From Lutraria lutraria (taxonomy: Eukaryota > Mollusca > Bivalvia > Venerida > Mactridae), in NCBI GenBank assembly GCA_964023205.1, contig OZ026844.1, forward strand, positions 6,012,840-6,076,839: a stretch of DNA of 64,000 bases. Reading direction: 5' to 3'. The position numbers and the translations under genes are program-made. Positions 48,488 to 60,400 of the stretch are shown piece after piece; the first letter of the stretch is position 1, and every line of letters starts with the position of its first letter. Below the pieces are notes generated by a model. The model ran no database searches. It saw nothing but the letters and a program-made list of their open reading frames with translations, and was not told the origin of the DNA.

Positions 48488-51400
48488 CTGGAAAGAAATC
48501 GTACTAAAACATGAACACGATTTAGTGTTAAACAAGCATACAAACAGTGTAATTGCTTAATCAACTCTATACAGAGCTTGCAATCGCGTATTACTAATAC
48601 TTAAGAGAATGATACGCGTGCTAAACATACAACCTTAACTCTAAGACTACTCGCTACACATAGTTCTTCTATACGTCTCATAGCGACAACAGCAGAAACA
48701 ATATGGTCTGCAGTTAAAATCTAGTGGAACTAGAAATGGCAATACCAACAAAACATGACTTTGACTATAACTAACTAAAGCTACAGATTACTGAACGTGC
48801 GTTTAATTTGAAAGTGTATTTGCTTAATTAGCTCTTAAAATGATAATTTTCCATGAGAATATAAATTATATTCACATGATAAAAATACAATGTATTAAAA
48901 AAGCTAAATATTCACACTTACCCGTCTTTGATAATGTAATACGTCATGCTGGCGTCTGCAATGTCAGTTGGCTTGGTGAAACAAGTGTGTAGCCTCATTT
49001 TCGTTGTCCAATCAGGTTCGTTTGTGAACACCTTGACATATACATCGTCACCTATGTTTGCATTGATAGGGTTGCCAGGAATTTCGATCTGAAAATTAGG
49101 ATCCTTAAAGAAAGCCAGACTTATTTGATGATGTCCCAAAACAGTGGCGTGTCCTGAATTTGTTCCATGATGAACGTGAGATGACGCCGCCTCATTTTTG
49201 CTGACGTCACATTCTACCGTATATGTCCATTTATGTTGACGTATTATGAACGGGTTAATCGGATCATAGATAGCGTAATACAAAACATTCTCATAGAACT
49301 GCGTTCCTCCTGATTCCTAAAAGATAATACATATAGTTTGTAAATACATTAAAGAGAAAACTATGCAATTTCTATTGCCTTTTAAAACTCTCATTCTCTG
49401 TGCAAAATCACAGTACACAAGTGGTTGCATTGAATAGAACACTAAATTATTTCATTTTCTGATAATGCTTTTAATAGAAATCCGCTAACGTAAGTTATTT
49501 CGCGTAATTTCGTACTTATGTATAAAAAGAATGCTACACAAAAAATAGCAATAAAATATAGTACTACATTTGGTAAACGTTAAAAATAATGACGTACATG
49601 TATACACACCTATAAGACCAGACTTACCCGTTTCGATGTGAGACAATCCTGAAATCCGTGTTGAAATACAAGTAGAGATCCTTTCTCTATCCCTTGACAC
49701 GAATTATCACCAAAGTAGACATGATTGGGTGTGATTGCAGGATACGTTTCTCTTAATATGGTCATATTGACTGTAATGTTCCAACTGAAACCTGTACATG
49801 CAGGATGAATCGCTTCACCTAAGATAATATCTGAAAGTAGTGGTTCATGTAAGTCATACATAATCCGTATTTTAGCCATTTGGACTATGACCATTAAAAT
49901 GAATTTTCAAAATCATACATTATACTGAATCGAATGCAAATTTTCTTAATAGATAATCGAATTTTGAAGCTGACATTTATTACTGTAGCTCTTTTCACTT
50001 ATGAGGCATGATATTGATAGCGGATCGCGCGTATTCAAATGTGTTATAATTTGTACCATTGATATTGTGATAATGATTGTTTGTGAAGGACATATACAAC
50101 ATTGTAAACCAACTAAAGAAATCATATTCATGACCGGTATTAATCAAAGACTGAGTATGTGTACAAGCAGTACACTGTAACATACAACGAATGGAATAAT
50201 GATATATTCAAAATTCGTACCTACTTGATCTTAGTATACTGAAATGATGCACATGCATGATATAACCATGATTTTGATATTCAATTCACTCAAGTTCTTG
50301 CAAATACAAATATTAAAAAAGTTTCTTAATATTTTCAAATAAATATTTCAATATCTGACACAAACTTTCGAAAGTTCAGTCAACCCTGTGTAAGCGACGA
50401 CCTCCGAATAAAGGCCACCCTGTGAACGAAGGTTATTCTTTAAAAAAATCATCATTGGATATTTAGAACAAAATGAACTCCGAACAAAGGCCACCTGTCA
50501 ATACAGGACACATTGAGTATTTCCGATGGCCTTTGTTCTCAGGTTTGACGGTATGTAAGCAAATGTAATGACTCACTGATAGGTATTCCTGATGTTGTCC
50601 CATTGGTTGGGGACTTAGCTGAATAAGGAGACTTGGTAAGTGGTACATTTATCGCTGTAAGCTCGTGCATTTCATTCGTACAATTAGGACCGGTCCAACC
50701 AATAGAACAATAGCACACATAGCTACCTGGAGTATTCATACATGTTGCATGGTTTTTACACGGATTCATTGTCTGGCATTCATTTATGTCAACGGAACAA
50801 TTGTGACCAGTCCATCCGGATTGACAAAGACACGTGTAACCATCTGCACTATTCTGGCAAACACCCTTATTGTGACAGATGTTAATGTGTTGCTTACATT
50901 CATTTACATCTGTGCTACAATTTTTACCGATCCAACCTTTGGTACAAACACAATTGTAACTTCCGTCTGTATTATTACAAGATCCGTGAACACATGGTCG
51001 AATTGTTTGACATTCATCTATATCATGGCGACAATGGGATCTAGAATCCCAACCAGGTGGACAGTCACATCTAAACCTGTTTGGAGGCGGTAGGTTGACA
51101 CAAGAACCGTTATTATAACAAATTTTATTAGATGCTGCACACTCATCAATATCATCACAATGATTTCCTGTAGCACCAGAAACACATGAACAATGATAAC
51201 TTCCTGGTGTGTTGTTACACACTCCATACTTACATGGTTTATTGGTACATTCGTTAATATCATTTGTACAGTTACTACCTGTCCATCCTGGCAAACAGGT
51301 ACAATTATAACCACCAGCTGTGTTGTTACATGATATACTGTGGTAGCCACTAACCTGAAGATACATACGTTTTATAATATAATGATGATCGTTGCTGTTA

Positions 51401-54400
51401 TAAAGAATATATTTGATCATATCGAATCACATCGAGTTCCTCTATACAATGTATATATCAAAATTATAAAACTGGTATCCCTTCGAACAGGCTGTAACAT
51501 ATACTATATCGTGTTGGGTAAATAATAACAGAATAACTATACCTATAGGTAGTTTTATGCACCAAAAATTAAGATTTTTTAACATGAACATTTTCACTGA
51601 AATTAAAGAAATTATTATTATAAATTTGTTGTGTCAAATGCAACTTTTTCACAGACAAAGGAAAGCATTCCAGATTTAGTTAAATAAATAGTTCTTTTGA
51701 TAACAAATCAGTATTTAGATAAAACTGTTAATTCCTGTTGATTGTAGTGTACACAAACATACCGGCTTAAGACATATTTTGATGGTTTCGAACAAAAGCC
51801 CTTTTAGCACCTTTTTCAGTCCTAGCTTCCAGCGTCTCATACTCGGACAGAAGTTGCTCAAATTTCATTGGCTGCGCCTTCCGCTAAAATTTTGTAATGA
51901 CGATGTCCATTGGTCAGGACCCTTTTTTGGTCGTTTGTTAAAAATCGTGTCTTTCCTCGGTAAAGTCACTCTTATGCTGACTTTACATGTGAATATACCT
52001 TTGTAAAATAAAATACGAGGAAAGGACACTGACTTCTTGATTTTTTATAGGTAAGATTTTATGATTATTTTTGTTCTAGAAGTTTGTAAAATGGACTTAT
52101 GTTTTTACACTGAAGTTTAATTATTAAAGAAAGGCTTTTTCTTTGATAGTAAGTAGTTTTTGAAGATACAGGTGCAGAAAGTACAATTAAATGTTGGAAT
52201 GAATTAAAATATACTTGCGCATATTGTAACTAAATTTGATATTTCTACTGTTGTAAATTAGTCAGAATATCTGTATACAGATGTAAACATTACATCACTT
52301 CACTTTGTTTTAATGGATTTTTATGTAACATGTCAATTTGATGAAACTGGTTATTTTTGGTATCAGTATCATTTGAATTGCTGAGAGCCTTTTCGGTCGT
52401 TTTTCCTTTTGTTTAATTAAAGCCATTTGGGTTGATTTTTACAATCATTGGGTTAAAAGCAAATAAACAGAACCCGGAAATTCTTAAACAGTTATATTTT
52501 TATCTTAATTTGTCAATAATACTAAACAATGATGTCTTCAGGTATTTCTATTTAATTATTGATAATTTGTTGTTTGATTAAAACCAGAAATTGGTTTGGC
52601 TATTATCTTTAGTAAAATTTATTATAGTCAATTAGTTTGGGATTATTTACTTATGGTTTATGCAAATCCAAAATGATCTACTTAAAAGTATGATTTGAAA
52701 GTATTATAATTTCATGATTTTCATAAAATGTTCATGTATATTATATGTTTATGTATACATGTAATGACTCTTATGCTGACTTTACATGTGAATATACCTT
52801 TGTAAAATAAAATACGAGGAAAGGACACTGACTTCTTGATTTTTTATAGATCTCGGAAGGGAGTCCGTAAGAGGCAAGTTACGGCAGAAAACGTGGTGGG
52901 TAGACAACCGTTCCCAACCTCCCATCATTAGCCGAGCGAGGTTATGGTATTCACATCTAGACCATCAGCTGTGAACATAGTACAGACCAGGTCGCAAGGA
53001 CAGCCAACAACACCACCGCTGGGAGACCGGCAACCTATTCAAGCAGAGTTGGTACAACCACCGCCACCATAACCCAATCATCAGGGGGACCAAGACGAAG
53101 TAGATATCAGTTTTCAACCAGAACCAGTGAACTACTTATCTATGGCAATGCCAGGAACATTAAGGTTAGAACCTTTTAGGGGCACAAGTGGGGAAGATAT
53201 CGAACAATTTTTAAAGAGGTTCCAACAATATACCACTTGTTTAAATCTTAATGACAATCAGGCTCTGGCAACCCTTAATTGGCATCTTGAAGGGGTAGCC
53301 AGACTGTACATAGACAGTGTAAATCCTGCGCCAGGAAATCTCGAAGATCTAAGAACCTTGCTTGTAAATAAATACAAGCAAGAAAAGCCTATCAATCTCG
53401 AAATTTTTGGGATGAAACAAATGGAGAGTGAGAGTCCAGAACGTCATGTTGTGGATGGAAAAGTTTGTTTGGATATTAGCTTTGGGTCCTTGACTGTTTC
53501 ACATAATTTCCTGATAGTTGAAGATTTACACCATTCTTTGATTTTGGGACATGATTTTCTTGAAAAACAGAATGTTAAAATTGACATTAGGGCTAAACAA
53601 ATGATTATTCAGAATATCAAGGTTTGCAGTTTAAGGATTGATACTGGTTATGCAGATCTATCAGGCCCACTAAAATTGCAGCAAATACTGAGCAAGTTAT
53701 TCAAGTCAAGATTGCTAGGATCAAATCTGGAAATGAAGTGCTTTTAGAACATTTGGCTAATCTCGCAAATAACAACATTGTTGGTGCAAAATGTCTGGTT
53801 AAGGTTTGTAAGGGTAAAGCTGTACTTAGGATAGCAAACCCAACAGATAATGATGTTTATTTGAAGGGAAATAAGGTTTTAGCTATAGTCTCTCCATTTA
53901 AACATGACTCTATCTACAGTTTAGATGTGGGGGGGTGAACCAAATGTAAGTAGTTCTCAACCGTCTGATGATGCCTTTGAAACTAGAAAACCAAATGTGA
54001 ATTTTGATCTTTCAAACTCAGATTTAAATAATGACCAAAAAGAAAAACTATTTGAATTATTGAACAAAAACTGTGATATATTTTCTGAAGGATTACATGA
54101 TCTAGGCAAAACGAACAGACAAACTCACACAATTGATACTGGGGATGCCAAACCAGTCCGTACCTCTTTTTATAAACAAACGCCTGATATGCGTAGAAAG
54201 ACTGAAGATATGGTGTCAGATATGTTAAAAAATGGTATTATTACTGAAAGTAATTCTGATTGGCATTCACCGGTAGTATTGGTTAGGAAGTCTGATACGG
54301 AAAAGACAGGGGAATATCGTTTTGCTGTAGATTATAGGAAACTTAATAAAATCACCAAGCCTATAGCCCATCCATTGCCGCGACTGTCTGATATGTTTGA

Positions 54401-57400
54401 CTCAATTGGGGAGGCTAACCCCAAGTATTTTACATCTCTAGATCTTGGTAAAGCTTTTTGGCAGGTCCCAATGAATGAAACAAGTAAGGAAAAGGCAGCA
54501 TTTATTACCTATGATGGAATTTATGAGTTTCAAACTATGCCGTTTGGTCTTTCGGGGGCTCCGGCCACATTTCAGTCATTAATGATGAAAGTTTTGCAGG
54601 GTATTGCTTGGAAATATGTTTTGTGCTATGTTGACGATGTGGTCATATTTTCGAAAACTTTTGATGAACATCTTGGTCATATTAGCGAAGTCTTTCATAG
54701 GTTGCGTCAAGCAGGTCTTAAACTGTCTCCCAGAAAATGTCATTTTGCTCAGAAAAAGTTGCACTATCTTGGTCATGTAATAAGCAAGTCTGGTATTGAG
54801 GCAGATTCGAAAAAGGTAGAAAAAGTAAGGAATTTGGTACCACCAAAAGATCAAAAAGGGATCAAAAGTTTACTTGGGCTTACAAACTACTACAAAAAGT
54901 TTATTTTGGGGTATAGTAAAATTTGTAGTCCTCTTTTTGAATTGCTAAAAAAGGACAACCTATTTGTCTGGTCGGCAGAGTGCCAGAAAGCTTTAGATAC
55001 ACTAAAAGATGCCTTAACGACTGCCCCAATACTTGCTTTCCCAGATATGGAAAAACTTTTGTTCTCACTTGCGATGCTTCAAAATCTGGTTTAGGATACA
55101 TTTTGGGTCAGAAAGATGATCAAGGTAGAGAGCGTGTGATAGAATATAGTGGTAGAGCATTGCATGGGTCTGAGAAAAATTACTCAGCATCAGAATTGGA
55201 AGGTCTTGCAATTATTGAAGGCGTCAAAGCATTTCAGTCATACTTATCAACTGGTAGAAAGTTTGAAATCATTACTGATCATAAAGCTCTTAAAGTTCTG
55301 AATTCCATGAGTACCTCAACAAATGGGCGTATTGCAAGGTGGCACATGTTGCTATGTGGCTACAATTATGAAGTGATTTACAGAAAAGGTGCAGACAACA
55401 ACGCTGACCCTCTGTCTAGATATACACAGGAAGCTGTTAATGGAAGTAAGGATACACCTAAGGAAACTGAACAGGTGGGCTGTGTGGGTCTGAGAAATAG
55501 TCAAAGCCAGAACCACATGGTTGCATCTGTCAGTACTAATGTCAGTCAGGAAGCCATTGTTAGTACAATTGAAAGTGGACCCATTGTAGGTAATGAAAGT
55601 AAAGAGAGTGAAATAGAGGACATTTTAGGGCTGACTGAAAATGACTCTCAGCCACAATCTGATTCTGCTGTCACTCAAATTGACATTGGTATTCAAACTC
55701 TCAGACAGGATGTAGAGGAACAAAATAGTGAACAAGAGGTAGGGTCGTTGGAAGAAGTTCCACAATCTTGCCAGGATGACAATAAGGAAAGGGAATGGCT
55801 TGAAGTAAACATTGAATATGGCGTGACTGCTACCGTCTGTGCAATGGATACTCAGCCAGACCAGTCAATAGGGGACTCTAAAGAAGCTGATAAGTTTGAA
55901 GATTTAATTGAAATGCAAAAAGACTGTCCTGACTTCAAGTATATTTATGTGTATTTGGCAAATGGAGAAATTCCTAAAGACGACAAAATCAAAAACACAG
56001 TTTTGTTTGAAAAGGAACATTACCACATTTTGGATGGCGTTCTAATACACAGGTACCAAAATAGGGCCAGGAAGAAGCCAACAGATGAGCGATTCATCAT
56101 GCAAATAGCTTTACCGAAACAGCTTAGGTTGCACATTTTGGAACAGGTTCATGACAATAATGGACATTTTGGCTGGAAAAGGACATTTGATACCATCAAA
56201 ACTAAATATTATTGGCCAAGTATGTACCAGCAGACAGTTGATTATGTTAGGTCTTGTGACAAGTGCCAAAGGGTGAAAAGAGATCCAAATGCTTCGACCA
56301 CTCCTTTGAACCCACTTCCGGTTGTTGGTCCATTTGAGAGGCTTCACATGGATATTATTGGTCCCCTCGCTAAAACGTCTGAAGGTCATTCATACATCTT
56401 GGTTTGTGTTTGTAGTTTCACTCGTTGGGTTGAGGCGTATCCTCTTGTTAGACAGTCTGCTTCTGAAATTGCCAGGGTGTTGCATGATGAGATTTTCTGT
56501 CGTTACGGTGCAAGCAGCACAATTGTTACTGATAGAGGCCGAAACTTTTTGTCGAAACTTGTCAATGCTATCTGTGAAATTTATAAGGTAGCTAGGCACA
56601 AAACAGCTAGTTACAATCCTCAAGCCAATGGTTGCGTTGAAAGACAAAATGCAACTATCGGTAAAACCATTGCCATGTATGTTCAAAAAGACCAAAAGAA
56701 TTGGCATAGAGTCCTCCCTGTTGCTTTAATGGCAATGAGATCAAACCCAAATACAGAAACGTCTGGTTTTAGTCCATTCAAAATGCTTTTTGGTGGTGAA
56801 ATGCGACTTCCATTTGATGTTAATTTAGTCCCAAATGATACTTTGAAAGCAGATGATAAAACAATTGTCAGAGAGCTGCTGCATACCTTAAAATTAATCC
56901 ACGGAAACGCTAAAACTAATACTGAGACCACTCAGAATGACAGCAAGGAGAGGCATGATGCTAAAGCGAAACCATCGGATCTAAGAGTAGGAGAAATGGT
57001 GCTGAAAAAGGTTCACAAACACACAACAGGTCTATCAAGTAAACTGGACGAGAAATGGGATGGTCCATACTACATACTTCTGAAACAAGGACAGGATAAT
57101 TACAAGATAGCTAACTGTAAAACTAACAAACCGTCCAAATCCCTTGACAATGCTAAGAACTTGAAAAGATATTACAGTCCAGACAATTATAGGCATGCTC
57201 TAATTGTCAGACAGGATGAGGTTGATGATGATAAGCAAGAGGATGATGATGATACGCGAGATGATGATGATGTTACACAAGATTATAATGATGATACACA
57301 TGATGATAATGATGACAGAGCTGATAACCAAACCCATGACAATGAAGAGGTTGACCAAAATAGTGGTGGACAACAGAACATTGACGACCATAGTAAAGAT

Positions 57401-60400
57401 CAGGTTGATGTTACAGCTGGTCCATCAAATGATGATAATACAAAGGATGTGATACCAAGCTCTTACACAAAGCTAAATTCCCCAGAAACTAGTAAAGCTA
57501 AGGAACCTCAGAGACCCAAACCAGTTAAGCGCTGGTATTCAGTAAGTAAATACCTTAAACAAAGGACAAAGAATGGAAGAAAGCAATACTTGTTGGAGTG
57601 GACAAACCAAAAGTTTAAGCCATCATGGCAGGATGGAAGAGATGTCACTCCTGACCTTCAGAAACAGTATTATATCACTCATACAAAACTGGGTAAACGC
57701 AGAAGGCGAAAGCCTTATAGATACTTTAATTAATTAATGTAGTTAATTTTGAACAATCAAATGGATATTGAACATGTTAAAGTCTTTTGAACTAGGCATG
57801 TCCTCATAATTTCCTGTTGTACCATGTCATAAGTGAATTGTGGTATTGTTAAATGACTGTCAGTAAATGAGTTATGGTTTTAGTGAAGATATATAGATAT
57901 CAGAAATTAAGTACAATATTGTTATGTTGGTCAAATTGCAGTGTTCTTGCTGTAGAACTATCAGATACTTAATGCTACACAATTTTATCCTTAAGTAAAA
58001 TATTTATTGTACTGGGATTTTTTTTATAAATGTGTGCAAGGTGACATTAGAATTTATATCATTTACATGATGTTTTACTGGAGATTTCTGAATTAGATAA
58101 ATCTGGTATTTGCTAACTTGTTGTTATTTGAACAATATTATAGATAATCAGTTATCCCTAGTCAGATTAAGGCTTGCTGTTTGTGTGAGTGTGTGTGTGA
58201 ATGAACTTAATCAATGTATAAATGTATTTTTTTTTCTCAGCAGTCTTTTCTGTAGAATGTAATGTTAGGGACGCCTAATTTTATGTTTGTGGGTAGATAA
58301 CAGACATTTTGTCTATTTTTAGTTGGCTGGAACCGGATGATGCTGTTTCTGGTCTCCATGGTTCTATGTTGTCACACGGTATCTAGTAGTCTTCCTAGTG
58401 AGTTACAGCGCTTGAATTATGGGGTTGTGTTTGAACCCCAAAGTGCAATGCATTTGGCTGCAGAAAGTTGGATTCACACATTTTCTATCAAGTTGCCTAA
58501 GAGCATAAGCATTGTGGATTTAGCAGGGTGTAGTAAAACACCAAAGACTTGTAAAGTTGTGAATGAAGTATTGCTAGAAATTAATCAGATTAGGCAAGAA
58601 ACTGAAGTCATGATTAACGGTACCATTAACTCAATCACTAGACTGATACCAGAAAGGGAGTTGGTGAAAAGTCGGACAAGATCGCGCAGATCTTTGTTAC
58701 CATTTATAGGGAAACTGTCAAAATCAATATTTGGAACCGCAACCACGGATGATGTGGAATTGTTAGCTAGGCATATAAATTCACTAAACAAGTTAACTAG
58801 AAACATGGCTAATAGTATCCAACAACATGATAATAATCTTGCTTCATATATGCACACTCTAGATGATAGGATTGAGAACATTGTCGCAGGAATGCAGGAA
58901 AATGAAGGTGCTATTCAACATATTCAGAAACAAATATATGAGACATTTGATAACTTAGAACAATCATTTTCTACCATGAATGTCTTGGTTGCTAAACAAA
59001 TAGAGAAATCTAGGAAACTTGAACACTTGTATAATGAGTTGTTAGATGGATTGTATGATTTGGTTGAGGGTAAACTGTCCCCTCATTTAATTCCCCCACT
59101 TGTTATGTCAAATACTATAAATGACATTCAGGCTATTTTGCATGATAAGTTCAGTAGTTTCCATTTGGTGTACAATAAACCAGATGTTGTGTATAAGAAT
59201 ATTGATACAATTTATGCAAGACAAGGTTCAACATTGTATATTTCTGTTAAATTCCCTATTATGCAATTTCACAAACCACTGTCATTATTTAAAGTTATGT
59301 CATATCCTATACCAGTGAATGATTCTTCTAACCATGCAACACAATTGTTAAACTTGCCACATTCCTTTGCAATTACAAGTGACTTGCAGTTTTATGCAAT
59401 TTTTGAACAAACTGAATTGAACCAGTGTAAAGGTGAAGTGAAGTCACTGTTATGTACATTTAGTAAAACACTGTTTCCTATCACTCATGATAGCTGTATT
59501 TCTGCTTTGTTCAAGAATGACAAAAGTCTCATTAAACAAATATGTAATTTTAGATTTTTGATCAATCATTTGTCATCTAGCATTGTCCAGTTATCTCACA
59601 CTTCTGTACTGATATATAATGTAGATTTAATGGAATATGACTGTAAAACTGGCAAAAAGATGGTAGAAGGGTGTAAATTTTGTGTAGTAGAAGTTCCTTG
59701 TCAATGTCCAATATCCACATCAACCTTGTATATACCTCCTAGATTGTCTGTTTGCCACAAGAATACAACCAGTATGTTACATCCTATAAATTTAGCTTTA
59801 TTACAACATTTTTTCAATGACACTGACTTAAAAGACATTGATAGTAATTCTTTGTTTGAAAATCCTCTATCTGTGGATGTACCTCAGTTTAGAATTTACA
59901 ACCATACAATGCAGAATATTGTTGCAGATGACAGGAAGGCACATTTAAGTCTTGAAAAGATGACACAGTCAGCTAAAACTGATGCCATTGTCTTTCAAAC
60001 ACTAACTGATCCATTATTATCAGGGGATATCACCCATCAGGATAACTGGCCTTCTACTGATGATATACTTTTATATTGTACCACTGCTGTTGCAGCTTTT
60101 TGTTTGATTACCATAATTCTTATGGGATTGAAGCTTAGAAAATTGTTAATAATAGTTTCTGTTTTGCAAAACACAAGTGTTAAGCAAGTTAAAGCTGCTA
60201 CATTGCCATCTTTTGTGTATAAGAAAGATGAAACAACCACAAAACCTTCAAATATCTTTTGGGAAAACTTGGACATCACTTTAGACCATTATATACTAGC
60301 TTTTGGAGTAGTAACTATAATTTTTGTTACAGTATTGTTAGTTAGGAACTTGACATTCAGACGAAATACTCAGCTTATTGTTGAAATCACAAATGGTGAT

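Larger units (their letters stand above)
51553..52891 (+). repeat. 5' LTR (1339 bp)
   Basis: Begins ttttatgcacc and ends ggcagaaaa; termini are TTTT...AAAA instead of TG...CA. Compared with the 3' LTR I saw one substitution (c/t at about 52600) and one 1-bp T indel (about 51593). Contains an 83-bp direct repeat and two AATAAA signals (52007-52012 and 52806-52811). The 75-codon open frame at 51779 is duplicated only because the LTR is. Confidence 0.93.

Noticed and set aside
50665..51093. 142-codon plus-strand frame
   Set aside because: Antisense of the EGF-repeat exon; the minus-strand cysteine pattern is unmistakable.
51779..52006. 75-codon open frame present twice in the window (also at 61352)
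   Set aside because: Duplicated only because it lies in the LTR; no recognisable protein and it ends inside the 83-bp repeat.
55040..55075. Programmed -1 frameshift between RT and RNase H
   Set aside because: No standard slippery heptamer or downstream structure was evident, and Ty3/gypsy elements do not normally shift at this point; more likely an indel or sequencing error.
57200..57452. Open frames rich in Met/Ile over the Asp-rich linker
   Set aside because: Alternative-frame readings of the GAT-rich repeat in the integrase ORF.
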